A stretch of DNA of 64,000 nt from Rhodocyclaceae bacterium (GCA_023230455.1 JALNXH010000002.1:124001-188000), one strand, 5' to 3'; positions 7,826 to 16,989 are shown, numbered from the stretch's first letter. Numbers and translations: made by a program. The notes: generated from the sequence alone by a model not told the origin.

Positions 7826-8731
7826 ATGAGAACCGCGACCCTCGTTTTCCAGGGTGTCACCCACCGACTGGATCAGTATTTCCAGCTCACCAAGCCGCGT
7901 GTGGTGTCGCTGATCGTGTTCTGCGCCGTGATCGGCATGTTCCTCGCCGCACCCGGCATGATTCCGCCGCAGGTGCTAGTGGCCGCCACGGTGGGGATCG
8001 CGTTTGTGGCCGGTGCGGCGGCGGCAGTGAATTGTCTGGTCGAGCAGAAAACCGATGCCGTGATGGCGCGCACCCGGGCGCGGCCGACGGCACGCGGCGA
8101 AATCAGCCCGTTCGAAACCTTCTTTTTCTCGGGCATGCTCGGCGGTGTAGGGCTGTCCATGCTCTATCGCCTGGTGAATCCGTTCACCATGTGGTTGACC
8201 CTGGCCACCTTCGTCGGCTATGCGGTGATCTACACGCTGTTCCTCAAGCCCAATACGTCGCAGAACATCGTCCTCGGCGGCGCTTCCGGCGCCATGCCGC
8301 CGGTACTCGGCTGGGCCGCCGTCACCGGTTCGGCGCCGGCCGAGGCGTGGTTGCTGTTTCTCATCATCTTCGTGTGGACGCCGCCGCACTTCTGGTCCCT
8401 GGCGCTCTATCGGGCCAAGGAATACGAAGCCGCCGGCCTGCCCATGCTGCCGGTGACTCACGGCGCGGAGTACACCCGTCGCCACGTCTTCCTCTATACC
8501 GTCGGGCTGGCGTTGGCGACCCTGCTGCCGGTGGTGATCGGCATGTGCGGAGCGCTGTATCTGGCGGCGGCGCTGATACTCAACGCCGTCTTCCTCAAGC
8601 ACGCCTGGCGGGTGTGGCGGCATTACAGCGACGATGTAGCGCGGGCGTCTTTCCGCTGGTCGATCGTCTATCTTTCCCTTTTGTTTGCCGCATTGCTGCT
8701 GGACCATTACTTCAGCATCCTGCTGCTCTGA
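7826..8731 (+). CDS. ctaB: Protoheme IX farnesyltransferase (heme O synthase)
   Basis: Converts heme b to heme o with farnesyl diphosphate, the first step towards the heme a needed by aa3-type oxidases; inner-membrane UbiA superfamily, 301 residues, about nine helices. The prenyl-diphosphate/Mg motif reads N69-x3-E73-x3-D77 followed by RTRARP, the form I associate with betaproteobacterial CtaB. The second motif is RAKEYEAAGLPMLPV. It begins with LTKPRVVSL as expected. It lies downstream of the oxidase block, but the minus-strand gene intervenes, so it needs its own promoter. I see no convincing one in the 134-bp gap. Confidence 0.95.
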   Translation: MRTATLVFQGVTHRLDQYFQLTKPRVVSLIVFCAVIGMFLAAPGMIPPQVLVAATVGIAFVAGAAAAVNCLVEQKTDAVMARTRARPTARGEISPFETFFFSGMLGGVGLSMLYRLVNPFTMWLTLATFVGYAVIYTLFLKPNTSQNIVLGGASGAMPPVLGWAAVTGSAPAEAWLLFLIIFVWTPPHFWSLALYRAKEYEAAGLPMLPVTHGAEYTRRHVFLYTVGLALATLLPVVIGMCGALYLAAALILNAVFLKHAWRVWRHYSDDVARASFRWSIVYLSLLFAALLLDHYFSILLL

Positions 8732-8800
8732 GCCGGTGCCCAATCGGGCGTAATCAGGCGGGTAGTCCAACGGCGCTGGCGTAGGGTCCGATCTACTCAA

Positions 8801-8836
8801 TAAAAACGGGCGACAGCGGATTCCGCTGTCGCCCGT
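8801..8836 (-). terminator. Strong intrinsic terminator of rpoH
   Basis: Fourteen-bp perfect stem (8806-8819 with 8823-8836) and a 3-nt loop. Read on the minus strand it is followed by TTTTTA, and it begins 19 bp past the rpoH stop codon. The same hairpin also sits 74 bp after ctaB but has no U-tract on the plus strand. Confidence 0.9.
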
Positions 8837-8854
8837 AATCCATTGGCAGGGTAC

Positions 8855-9727
8855 TCAGGCCGCGGCGGCCAGGTGTCCTTTCATTTTTTGCAGCGCCTTG
8901 GCTTCGATCTGGCGAATGCGTTCCGCCGAGACGCCATATTCGGCGGCGAGTTCGTGCAGGGTTGCCGCGTCTTCGTCGTCATCCAGCAGCCAGCGGCGCT
9001 GAACGATGGCGCGGCTGCGGTCGTCGAGGCTGGATAGTGCAGCTTGCAGGCCTTCGCTTTGCAGCCGGTCGTATTCGCGACGCTCCAACTGGGCGGTCGG
9101 TTCGCTGCTGTGATCGGCGGCGAGGTAGGCAATCGGCGCGAAGCGCTCGTCCTCGTCGTCGCTGCCGCTTTCCAGGGCTATGTCGCTGCCGCCAAGGCGA
9201 ATTTCCATCTCCACCACATCGTCGGCCTTGACGCCCAACTTGGTGGCTACCGCCTTTACGTCCTCGTGGCCGAGGGCAGCCGAGCCGGGCTTCATGCTGC
9301 GCAGGTTGAAGAACAGCTTGCGCTGTGCCTTGGTGGTAGCGACCTTCACCAGGCGCCAGTTCTTCAAAACGTATTCATGGATCTCCGCCTTGATCCAGTG
9401 CATGGCGAACGACACCAGCCGCACCCCTCGCTCCGGGTCGAAGCGTTTCACCGCCTTCATCAGGCCGATATTGCCCTCCTGAATCAGGTCGGCATGCGGC
9501 AACCCGTAGCCTAGGTAGCCGCGGGCGATCGAAATCACCAACCGCAAATGGGACATCACCAACTGGCGGGCGGCATCGAGATCCTGATGATCGTGCAGAC
9601 GCCGCGCCAATTCCAACTCTTCGCTTTCCGAGAGCATCGGAATACGGTTCGCAGCCTGAATGTACGACTCAAGGCTACCGCCCGCGGACGGAACGGGAAA
9701 CTGTTTCAAACTCAGGGCTTGGCTCAT
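8855..9727 (-). CDS. rpoH: RNA polymerase heat-shock sigma factor sigma-32
   Basis: Alternative sigma factor that directs RNA polymerase to heat-shock promoters, 290 residues. Region 2 includes SHLRLVISIARGYLGYGLPHADLIQEGNIGLMKAV and region 2.4 WIKAEIHEYVLKNWRLVK. The RpoH box QRKLFFNLR, specific to sigma-32, is present, and the C-terminal region 4 helix-turn-helix is EYGVSAERIRQIEAKAL. A strong AAGGAGGTG ribosome site precedes the ATG. A perfect CIRCE inverted repeat lies 25 bp upstream of the start codon, so HrcA repression of the sigma factor gene itself is likely. Confidence 0.97.
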   Translation of the reverse strand: MSQALSLKQFPVPSAGGSLESYIQAANRIPMLSESEELELARRLHDHQDLDAARQLVMSHLRLVISIARGYLGYGLPHADLIQEGNIGLMKAVKRFDPERGVRLVSFAMHWIKAEIHEYVLKNWRLVKVATTKAQRKLFFNLRSMKPGSAALGHEDVKAVATKLGVKADDVVEMEIRLGGSDIALESGSDDEDERFAPIAYLAADHSSEPTAQLERREYDRLQSEGLQAALSSLDDRSRAIVQRRWLLDDDEDAATLHELAAEYGVSAERIRQIEAKALQKMKGHLAAAA

Positions 9728-9751
9728 AAGGGCACCTCCTTGAACATAATA

Positions 9752-9778
9752 TTAGCACTCTCGGCCATAGAGTGCTAA
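9752..9778. promoter_or_regulatory. CIRCE operator (HrcA site) upstream of rpoH
   Basis: Perfect 9-9-9 CIRCE element: TTAGCACTC (9752-9760), nine-base spacer, GAGTGCTAA (9770-9778). It covers the AT-rich segment just upstream of the rpoH ribosome site, where a promoter would be. HrcA binds this element in groESL and dnaK operons; CIRCE in front of rpoH has been noted in betaproteobacteria. Confidence 0.95.
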
Positions 9779-9823
9779 ACCGGTGCGCGAGTTCCTTCGA
9801 TGCGGATTTGGCCGCCGCCAGGC

Positions 9824-10861
9824 TCAGACGACGGCTATTTTCGTGGCCTGTACCTTGCAGTAGATCCTGAATGCATCCTCAATCGCCTTTCGCTCCAGCC
9901 GGCTGACGATGAAAACTACACGTGAGGAACGGTCGTCGTCGGGCCATTGGTCGAGGAAGGCGATCGGATAGCGGGTAAAGCCGACCCCTTGGACGATCAC
10001 CGGCCGCGGATCCTTGTGCACGCAGACGATGCCCTTGATGCGGAGGATTTGATCGCCATGGGCCAGTTGCAGGCTATCGACGGCCTTGGCGAATTCGCTC
10101 CATTTGAAGGGCTGCGTGAAGCGCAACACATGGGCTTCGACATTGGCGTCGTGGCGATTGACATCGTGGCGATGTCCTGCATGATGCGTTGTGCGCAAGG
10201 CTTCCTCGCCGAGCCAACGGGCGACGAGTTCGGGTTTGCCGGCGACGTCGTAGCTGCCCAGCCCGAGTACCTGTTCGACACTGCACTTTCCACCACGGAC
10301 CTGGATCTGTTGTGCGCCCGGATTGATCCGGGCAAGCATAGCGCTGGTCTGCTCGATCTGCTCCGGGCTGGCGAGATCGCATTTGGTCAGCAGCAACCGG
10401 TCGGCCATCGCCACCTGCTTCACTGCCTCGAAATGGTCGGCGAGCTGGCGGTCGATATGGGTCGCATCGGCCGCCGTCACTACCCCATCAAGGCGGTAGC
10501 GGATGCAGAACTCCTCCTTGATGGCGTGCACCACCGGTGCCGGGTCGGCGAGTCCGGTGGTTTCGATCACCACCCTCGACAGGGCGCGAATTTGTTCATT
10601 CTGGCGTCGCTTGAGCAACTCGGTCAGCGTTCGCGTCAGGTCGCCGCGCACCGTGCAGCAGATGCAGCCCGAATCCAGCAGCACCATGTCGTCGGCCACT
10701 TTCTCCACCAGCAGGTGGTCGATGCCGACTTCGCCGAATTCGTTGATCAGCAGCGCCACGTCCTTCATCGCCGGCTGCTGTACCCAATCGTTGAGCAGAG
10801 TGGTCTTGCCCGCGCCGAGAAACCCCGTCAGGATTGTGACGGGGATACGGTGGTCTTGCAT
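9824..10861 (-). CDS. COG0523 (CobW/YjiA-like) metallochaperone GTPase
   Basis: G3E-family P-loop GTPase of 345 residues that hands metal ions, usually zinc, to target proteins. Visible: Walker A GFLGAGKTT (13-21), the metal-binding CxCC motif as C66-I-C68-C69, ETTGLADP, a guanine-specificity segment near LLTKCD, a His-rich linker around residues 225-245, and the C-terminal CobW domain. Its ATG overlaps the stop codon of the upstream exported protein by one base (TAATG), so it ends the ftsY-ftsE-ftsX operon. The sequence alone does not settle the metal or the client protein. Confidence 0.9.
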   Translation of the reverse strand: MQDHRIPVTILTGFLGAGKTTLLNDWVQQPAMKDVALLINEFGEVGIDHLLVEKVADDMVLLDSGCICCTVRGDLTRTLTELLKRRQNEQIRALSRVVIETTGLADPAPVVHAIKEEFCIRYRLDGVVTAADATHIDRQLADHFEAVKQVAMADRLLLTKCDLASPEQIEQTSAMLARINPGAQQIQVRGGKCSVEQVLGLGSYDVAGKPELVARWLGEEALRTTHHAGHRHDVNRHDANVEAHVLRFTQPFKWSEFAKAVDSLQLAHGDQILRIKGIVCVHKDPRPVIVQGVGFTRYPIAFLDQWPDDDRSSRVVFIVSRLERKAIEDAFRIYCKVQATKIAVV

Positions 10862-11496
10862 TACGGTGCGGTCGGCAGGCTGGCGATGGCCTGATCAAGC
10901 AGCGCCTTGGTCTCGTTGGTTGACGGCAGCTTGGGGTCGGCACCCGGCCATTCAAAATTGAAGCTGACGTGGCGGCGCCCTGCCTGCCGGTCGCAGGCGA
11001 CGAAGTGGAGGGTCACCGGGTCTTCGCCCGCCTTGGTGGCTACCGGATAGTTGCCGGTTTCGCAGGTCGCGTCGCCGATCCGTGTTTCCCCCAGCTTGTC
11101 GGCCGGTTTGATCTTGTCCGATACGGTTTTGAGCCAACCGGCGACAGCGTCCCCGGTCACGTCGTCGGTAAAGCTTTCGACGACAAGAAAGGCCCTAGCG
11201 GGCAGCTTTTCTTTGTCATTATCGAACGAGCAGATATCGGCGCGGACGTTGCCCGGGCTGGCTACATGATCCTTGTCAATGACGCGGCTGTCTGCGCGCG
11301 CTGCGGGTTCGGCGCCGAATCCCCAGGCCGCCAGGGCGTCGGCGGCCAGCAGCTTGCAGGCGTTGAGGCTGGGTGCGGCAGGCAACTCGGCAGGCAGACT
11401 GGCCGATACGTCTGCGGCATTTTCCTCTTCAGCCCAGGCGGGGCCTGAGGCCAGGATCGTCAGGGCGACGGCGGTGAGCAGGGGGCGAGTGAACAT
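10861..11496 (-). CDS. Exported protein of unknown function
   Basis: I do not recognise this 211-residue protein. It has a clear signal peptide (MFTRPLLTAVALTILASGPAWA, cleavage after residue ~22) and four cysteines in the mature part (NACKLL, ADICSF, DATCETG, FVACDR) that could form two disulfides in the periplasm. The ATG at 11496 is preceded by AAGGAG; the longer open frame would run back into ftsX. It lies between ftsX and the COG0523 GTPase and is translationally coupled to the latter (TAATG), so a metal-related or envelope role is possible but unproven. Confidence 0.75.
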   Translation of the reverse strand: MFTRPLLTAVALTILASGPAWAEEENAADVSASLPAELPAAPSLNACKLLAADALAAWGFGAEPAARADSRVIDKDHVASPGNVRADICSFDNDKEKLPARAFLVVESFTDDVTGDAVAGWLKTVSDKIKPADKLGETRIGDATCETGNYPVATKAGEDPVTLHFVACDRQAGRRHVSFNFEWPGADPKLPSTNETKALLDQAIASLPTAP

Positions 11497-11507
11497 TTGG
11501 GTCTCCT

Positions 11508-12407
11508 TCAGTGTTGTTTTAGGTGTTGCCGTAGGGAAATTGCGGCGCCGCCCAGTCCAAGCAGGGTGGCGGCGAAGAGTAACCAGCATGCCTCAACCGG
11601 GCCGAGCGTGGCAAGGTCGAAGTTGAGTGCGTAGAGTTGGCCGAGTTGATTGACCGGGCCGCGCAGCGCCAACGTAGCCAGGCTCACGATCAGCCAGGCC
11701 GCCAGGCCACCGGCCAGGCCCAGGAGGGCGCCGAAATAATGGAATGGGCGACGGATGAAGGCGTCGGTGGCGCCGAGCAGGCGGCTGACCTCGATTTCGG
11801 CGCGTTGAGTCAGCACCTGTAGACGGATAGTGTTGAAGGTGATCGCCACCAGCCCGCCGCCGAGCAGCGCGGCGAGCAGGGCGAGGCCGCTGCGGCCGAG
11901 ATTGAGCAGGGCGTCGAGGCGCCGCACCCAGGCCGAATCGATCTGGATGTGCTCGACCTTCGGCCAGCCGCGAAGTTCGGCGGCCAGCGCTTCCATCGCC
12001 TCGGGTGCGCTGGAGGCCGGGGTGATGGCGTAGGCGTCAGGGAACGGATTGTGGCCTAGAGCGTCGATGACGTCGCCCAACCCCTCGTTTTTCTTCATCC
12101 GCGCCAGCGTTTGCTCGCGCGGCAGGAAGATGTAGCTACTGATTCCGGCGTGGGCTTTCAGACGTACCCCCAGTTCGGAGGCGGTCCGGCGGTCGCTGTC
12201 GATGCTGAGAAACAGCGAAAGGCGCGGCGTCGGCGCGGCTTTTTGCGCCAGCCTTTGTAGATTCGACAGCAGCAGGTAGCCACCGCTCGGCAGCGCCAGG
12301 GCGATTCCGATTGCCAGGATCGACAGCAGGCTGTTCAGCGGCGCAGCCCGCAGTCGCCGTAGCGCCAGCGTCAGTGCAGCCCGGTGTTGGGTCAGCCAGG
12401 TTTTCAT
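11508..12407 (-). CDS. ftsX: Cell division ABC-transporter-like protein FtsX
   Basis: Inner-membrane partner of FtsE, 299 residues. It passes the divisome signal to periplasmic amidase activators. It has an N-terminal helix (about 22-45), a large periplasmic domain (about 46-170) and three further helices in the FtsX/MacB-type permease domain, with the segment EIEVSRLLGATDAFIRRPFHYFG typical of FtsX. It overlaps ftsE by four bases (ATGA), giving the order ftsY-ftsE-ftsX found in most proteobacteria. Confidence 0.94.
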   Translation of the reverse strand: MKTWLTQHRAALTLALRRLRAAPLNSLLSILAIGIALALPSGGYLLLSNLQRLAQKAAPTPRLSLFLSIDSDRRTASELGVRLKAHAGISSYIFLPREQTLARMKKNEGLGDVIDALGHNPFPDAYAITPASSAPEAMEALAAELRGWPKVEHIQIDSAWVRRLDALLNLGRSGLALLAALLGGGLVAITFNTIRLQVLTQRAEIEVSRLLGATDAFIRRPFHYFGALLGLAGGLAAWLIVSLATLALRGPVNQLGQLYALNFDLATLGPVEACWLLFAATLLGLGGAAISLRQHLKQH

Positions 12408-13054
12408 TGCAGCTGGCCGTGGCTGAGCACCAGCTTGCGCGGTGCGGCCGCTTCGAAATAGTGGTCGTCGTAAGTGGCGATGAACACCGTCACCCCGACG
12501 CGATGAAAATCGAGAAAGATGTCCGCCACATCGCGCGCGGTCTCTGCATCGAGGTGTGCGGTAGGCTCGTCTGCCAGCAGCAGGTTGGGTCGGTTTACCA
12601 CCGCCCGAGCGATCGACAGACGCTGCTGCTCACCGCCGGAGAGGGCGATCGGCATGGCTTTTTCGCGCGCCAGCAGGCCTACCTTGTCCAGCGCCGCGCG
12701 TGCCCGTTTCGCTGCCTCGCGCGGCGGCAGGCCGGCGATGGCCAGCGGCAGCACCACGTTGTCGAGCGCACTGCGGTCGAAGAGCAGCTTCTGGTCTTGG
12801 AACACCAGGCCGAGATTGCGCCGCAGATAGGGGATCGCCCGCGGGCGCAGGGCGCCGACGTTCTGTCCGTTGACCAGCACCGTGCCTCCACTCGGTCGCT
12901 CGATGGCGGCGACCAGCTTCAGCAGCGTGGACTTCCCCGCCCCCGAGTGACCACCCACCAGTACCAGCTCGCCGCGGGCGACCTCGAAGCTGACGTCGCT
13001 GAGCGCGGCAATGCTGCCTGGATAGCGTTTGCTGGCGTGCTCGAAGCGGATCAT
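12404..13054 (-). CDS. ftsE: Cell division ATP-binding protein FtsE
   Basis: ABC ATPase that works with FtsX at the septum, 216 residues. Walker A GGHSGAGKST (34-43), Q-loop in VFQDQKLL, signature LSGGEQQR (138-145), Walker B LLLADEP and the following H-loop region are complete. The start is the ATG at 13054, overlapping the ftsY stop (ATGA); the longer open frame would add an Arg-rich extension encoded inside ftsY and is rejected. Length and N-terminus (MIRFEHASKRYPG) match the family. Confidence 0.96.
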   Translation of the reverse strand: MIRFEHASKRYPGSIAALSDVSFEVARGELVLVGGHSGAGKSTLLKLVAAIERPSGGTVLVNGQNVGALRPRAIPYLRRNLGLVFQDQKLLFDRSALDNVVLPLAIAGLPPREAAKRARAALDKVGLLAREKAMPIALSGGEQQRLSIARAVVNRPNLLLADEPTAHLDAETARDVADIFLDFHRVGVTVFIATYDDHYFEAAAPRKLVLSHGQLQ

Positions 13055-14028
13055 GCGGTCGCGTCGTCGAACAGTGCGGCGACGAACTCCTCTACACGGA
13101 ACGGCTGTAGATCGTCGATGCCCTCGCCGACGCCGATAAAGCGTACCGGCTTCGGGCACTGGCGGGCGATGGCGGCGAGGACGCCGCCCTTGGCGGTGCC
13201 GTCGAGCTTGGTCAGCACCAGGCCGCTGACGCCGATCGCCTTGTCGAAGGCCTTGACCTGCTGGATCGCGTTCTGGCCGATGTTGGCGTCGAGCACCAGG
13301 ATGACTTCATGGGGACCGCTGGGCTCTGCTTTCTGGATCACCCGGCGCACCTTGGCGATCTCTTCCATCAGGTTCAGCTGGGTCGGCAGGCGTCCGGCGG
13401 TGTCGGCCAGCACCACGTCGATGCCGCGTGCCTTGGCGGCGGAAATGGCGTCGAACACCACGGCCGCCGGATCGCCGCCTTCCTGGGCGATCACTGTCAC
13501 GTCGTTGCGCCGGCCCCATTCGACCAGCTGCTCGCGCGCCGCGGCGCGGAAGGTGTCGCCCGCTGCCAGCAGCACCTTGTGCCCCTGGCTCTGGAAGTGC
13601 TTCGCCAGCTTGCCGATGGAGGTGGTCTTGCCGGCGCCGTTGACCCCGGCGATCATGACGATGAAGGGGCTGTGGTTGGCGACGTCAAGCGGTTGTTCGA
13701 GGGGGGTGAGCAGTTCCTGCAACACTTCGATCAGTGCGGCGCGGAGCTGGGCCGGCGACTCCATGCGCTCGCGCTTGACTCGGGCCTTCAGTTCGCCGAG
13801 CAGCCATTGCGTGGCCTCGACCCCGCAGTCGGCCATCAGCAGGGTGGTTTCCAGTTCGTCGAGTAGCTCCGCATCGATCTTCGCGCCGCCGAACAGACCG
13901 CCGAGTCCGCCGCCGAGGGCGTTGCGGGTCCGCGCCAGACCGGCCTTGAGGCGCTCGCTCCAGGAGGGTTTGTTTGCTTCGGCGGCCGCGGGCGCTGTGC
14001 CGTCTTTCTTTTTCAGGAAACCAAACAT
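13051..14028 (-). CDS. ftsY: Signal recognition particle receptor FtsY
   Basis: SRP receptor GTPase that docks ribosome-SRP complexes at the inner membrane, 325 residues. An N domain is followed by the G domain with G1 GVNGAGKTT (128-136), DTAGR (209-213) and TKLDGTAKGG (from 273). The acidic A domain seen in enteric FtsY is almost absent: only about 50 residues, with a short lysine patch (FLKKKDG) and a Gly-rich amphipathic stretch precede the N domain. It is the first gene of the ftsYEX operon. The 246 bp upstream is shared with the divergent M16 peptidase gene. Confidence 0.97.
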   Translation of the reverse strand: MFGFLKKKDGTAPAAAEANKPSWSERLKAGLARTRNALGGGLGGLFGGAKIDAELLDELETTLLMADCGVEATQWLLGELKARVKRERMESPAQLRAALIEVLQELLTPLEQPLDVANHSPFIVMIAGVNGAGKTTSIGKLAKHFQSQGHKVLLAAGDTFRAAAREQLVEWGRRNDVTVIAQEGGDPAAVVFDAISAAKARGIDVVLADTAGRLPTQLNLMEEIAKVRRVIQKAEPSGPHEVILVLDANIGQNAIQQVKAFDKAIGVSGLVLTKLDGTAKGGVLAAIARQCPKPVRFIGVGEGIDDLQPFRVEEFVAALFDDATA

Positions 14029-14274
14029 GGGGAAGACCGGTCAGAGCTAGGCCGCGCTATGATGCTCGGCCCTTGGATTAAGCAAGGCCCGTAGTCTAAC
14101 GCGCATGATCGCCAGCATCACCTCCGTGCCATGAACAGCGCGGGCATAAAGGAAGAAGGCCCGCGCCCACCCGGCCTCCCCTCGCGGGGACGGTGATTGC
14201 TTGCTCGCTGCGCTCGGTAAGTACCCATCTTTCGATTTGTGTTTTTTCACGTTAATAAAGCGCCTCGTTCGCTC

Positions 14275-15648
14275 ATGATGAAAAGAACTCTGCTCTATCC
14301 GGCCCTGTGCGTCGCGCTTGCCGCGACCGGCGGCACAGCCGTGGCCAACCCCTACGAAAAACAGCTGGCCAACGGCCTGCGCGTCATCGTCAAGGAAGAC
14401 CATCGCGCGCCGACGGCGATCCAGATGGTCTGGTATAAGGCCGGCGCCGTTGATGAAAAGGACGGTACCTCGGGCGTCGCCCATGTGCTGGAGCACATGA
14501 TGTTCAAGGGTACGCAAAAGGTCGGTCCGGGCGAGTTCTCGCGTCGCGTCGCGGCCGCCGGCGGCCGCGAAAACGCCTTCACTTCGACCGATTACACGGC
14601 CTATTTCCAGATGATTCCAAAGGCCCGGCTGGCCGAAATCATGGCGCTGGAAGCCGACCGCATGGGTCGCCTGGCGCTGACCGAGAAGGAATTCTCCTCG
14701 GAGATCAAGGTGGTGATGGAGGAGCGCCGCATGCGCACCGAAGACGAGCCGCGCGCGTTGGTCGGCGAGGCGCTGCGCGCCGTCGCCTTCCAGGCCCATC
14801 CCTACCGTCGCCCGGTGATCGGCTGGATGAACGATCTGGAACACATGAACTGGAAGGATGCGCGGGATTGGTATCGCTCCTGGTACGCGCCCAACAATGC
14901 GGTGGCGGTAATCGTCGGCGATGTCGATCACAACGAGGTTTTCCGTCTCGCCGAAAAACACTACGGTGGCTACGCGCCGCGCGCGCTGCCCGAGCGCAAG
15001 CCGCAGCGCGAGCCGGAGCAGGCCGGTATCAAGCGGGTCACGGTGAAGGCGCCGTCGAAGCTGCCCTACCTGCTGATGGCATGGAAGGCGCCGCGGCTGG
15101 AGGATGTGGACAAGGATCGCGACTATTACGCGCTGGAAGTGCTGGCGACGGTGTTCGACGGACACGATGCGGCCCGGTTCTCCAAGCACCTGGTGCGCGA
15201 ACAGCAGGTGGCGCAGTCGGCGGGCGCCGGCTACGACGGCACGGTGCGCGGCGAAGCCCTATTCATGTTCGACGGCCAGCCTGCGGAAGGCAAGACCGTG
15301 GCCGAGCTCGAAACCGCGCTGCGCGGCGAGCTGAAGCGGGTACAGGACGAGGGCGTTTCTGCCGAGGAGCTGGCGCGGGTGAAGACCCAGACCGTCGCCG
15401 CCCAGGTATACAAGCGCGATTCGATGATGGCCCAGGCGATGGAGATCGGCCATTCCGAAATGACCGGATTGGGCTGGCGCAACATCGACAAGGTACTGGA
15501 AAAAATTCGCGGCGTGACTGCTGAGGAAGTGCAGGCGGTGGCGAAGAAATATTTCCGCGACGACCACCTGACGGTGGCCGTCCTCGATCCCCAGCCGATC
15601 GACGGCAGCAAGCCGAAGAAGCCGGTCGTGCAGCGGCATGCGCGTTGA
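14275..15648 (+). CDS. Zinc-dependent M16 family peptidase (active subunit)
   Basis: Pitrilysin/M16-type metallopeptidase of 457 residues with a signal peptide (LLYPALCVALAATGGTAVA), so it is probably periplasmic. The inverted zinc motif H70-V-L-E73-H74 is intact and the third ligand Glu lies about 76 residues later in VVMEERR. The ATG at 14275 gives a normal signal peptide; an upstream GTG at 14239 would add a non-signal leader. It is followed, after a 10-bp gap, by a second M16 homologue lacking the zinc motif, a pairing typical of bacterial two-subunit M16 proteases. Confidence 0.92.
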   Translation: MMKRTLLYPALCVALAATGGTAVANPYEKQLANGLRVIVKEDHRAPTAIQMVWYKAGAVDEKDGTSGVAHVLEHMMFKGTQKVGPGEFSRRVAAAGGRENAFTSTDYTAYFQMIPKARLAEIMALEADRMGRLALTEKEFSSEIKVVMEERRMRTEDEPRALVGEALRAVAFQAHPYRRPVIGWMNDLEHMNWKDARDWYRSWYAPNNAVAVIVGDVDHNEVFRLAEKHYGGYAPRALPERKPQREPEQAGIKRVTVKAPSKLPYLLMAWKAPRLEDVDKDRDYYALEVLATVFDGHDAARFSKHLVREQQVAQSAGAGYDGTVRGEALFMFDGQPAEGKTVAELETALRGELKRVQDEGVSAEELARVKTQTVAAQVYKRDSMMAQAMEIGHSEMTGLGWRNIDKVLEKIRGVTAEEVQAVAKKYFRDDHLTVAVLDPQPIDGSKPKKPVVQRHAR

Positions 15649-15658
15649 GGTGACCCCG

Positions 15659-16963
15659 ATGATCCCGAGACTGATGAAAATGCGTTTCTTGCTTCTGCTT
15701 GCCGCCTGCGTTGCCTGCTCCGCGCAGGCCGGTGTGAAAATCCAGCAGTGGATTGCGCCGTCCGGCGCGAAAGTCCTGTTCGTGGAAAGCCACGACCTAC
15801 CGATACTCGATGTAAACATCGATTTTGCCGCCGGTTCGATCCATGCCCCGGCGGACAAGGCCGGCGTCGCCGGCCTGACCCATGGCCTGCTCGACGCCGG
15901 TGCCGGCGACTGGTCGGAGGACCAGATTGCCGAGCGCCAGGTCGATCTCGGCGCGCGCATCGGCGGTTCGGTGGACGATGATCGCGCCAGCCTGACGCTG
16001 CGTACCCTCTCCTCGCGCATTGAGCGCGATGGCGCACTGGAACTGCTGCAGACCATCCTCACCCGGCCGCTGTTCCCCGAGGCTGTGCTGGCGCGCGAAC
16101 GCGCCCGGTCGATCGCGGCGATCCAGGAGGCCGACACGCGGCCGGACCATATTGCCGGCAAGCGTTTCGCCGCCGCCATCTATCCGGGGCACCCCTACGG
16201 CGTGAGCGCCAGCGTGGAATCGGTCGGCCGCATCGGCCGAGACGATCTGGTCGAGTATCACCAGCGCTTCTATACTGCCCGCCGCGCGGTAATTTCGATC
16301 ATTGGCGACGTCAGTCGCGCCGACGCGGAGGCCATCGCCCAGCGTCTGAGCGGCGGCCTGCCTGCCGGCCGTGGTGACGCACCGCTGCCGGCGGTAACCC
16401 TGCCCAAGGCCGAGACCGTCAAGCTGCCGCACCCGGCGGCGCAGAGCCACATCCTCGTCGGCATGCCGGCGATACGCCGTGGCGATCCCGACTTCTTCCC
16501 GCTGTTGGTGGGCAATTACACACTGGGCGGCGGCGGCTTCGTCTCACGCCTGATGAACGAGGTGCGCGAGAAGCGCGGCCTGGTTTACGACGTGCATTCC
16601 TATTTTTCGCCGCGCAAGCTCGAAGGGCCGTTCCAGATCGGACTACAGACGCGCCGCGACCAGGCCGACGCGGCGCTGAAGGTGGTGAACGAAGTGCTGG
16701 CCGGCTTTCTCCGCAGCGGTCCCACTGCGGCCGAGCTCAAGGCAGCCAAGCAGAACCTGGCCGACGGACTGGCGCTGCGCATCGACAGCAACGCCAAGCT
16801 GCTCGGCTATCTGGCGGTGATCGGTTTCTACGATCTGCCGCTAAGCTATCTCGATGACTACCCGGCGCGTGTGAAGGCGGTCACCGCCGCACAGGTGCGG
16901 GAAGCGTTCGCCCGCCATGTGAAGGCGGAGAATCTGGTGACGGTCGTGGTGGCGGCGGACTGA
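15659..16963 (+). CDS. M16 peptidase-like protein, inactive partner subunit
   Basis: Second M16 homologue, 434 residues, exported (hydrophobic signal MRFLLLLAACVACSAQA). The HxxEH position reads LTHGLLDAGAG, so zinc catalysis is not expected; the C-terminal M16 segment with NEVREKRGLVYDVHSY is well conserved and provides the R/Y substrate-binding pair. In two-subunit M16 enzymes one chain carries the metal site and the other the R/Y pair, which fits this pair exactly. The ATG at 15659 has GAGG seven bases upstream; 15638 would overlap the previous gene. Confidence 0.9.
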   Translation: MIPRLMKMRFLLLLAACVACSAQAGVKIQQWIAPSGAKVLFVESHDLPILDVNIDFAAGSIHAPADKAGVAGLTHGLLDAGAGDWSEDQIAERQVDLGARIGGSVDDDRASLTLRTLSSRIERDGALELLQTILTRPLFPEAVLARERARSIAAIQEADTRPDHIAGKRFAAAIYPGHPYGVSASVESVGRIGRDDLVEYHQRFYTARRAVISIIGDVSRADAEAIAQRLSGGLPAGRGDAPLPAVTLPKAETVKLPHPAAQSHILVGMPAIRRGDPDFFPLLVGNYTLGGGGFVSRLMNEVREKRGLVYDVHSYFSPRKLEGPFQIGLQTRRDQADAALKVVNEVLAGFLRSGPTAAELKAAKQNLADGLALRIDSNAKLLGYLAVIGFYDLPLSYLDDYPARVKAVTAAQVREAFARHVKAENLVTVVVAAD

Positions 16964-16972
16964 AAGTCCGCC
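16954..16972. terminator. Hairpin at the convergent end of the M16 pair and miaB
   Basis: Perfect 8-bp stem GGCGGACT (16954-16961) and AGTCCGCC (16965-16972) with a GAA loop, overlapping the stop codon of the M16-like gene. No U-tract on either strand, so termination is possible but not certain. Confidence 0.4.
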
Positions 16973-16989
16973 ATGCGGCGGCGCGACGC

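Noticed and set aside
12311..14050. 579-codon open frame on the plus strand
   Set aside because: Antisense to ftsX, ftsE and ftsY; composition is a Ser/Arg-rich shadow and not a real protein.
14067..14091. Imperfect inverted repeat between ftsY and the M16 peptidase gene
   Set aside because: The arms carry a mismatch and there is no U-tract or known operator, so nothing can be assigned.
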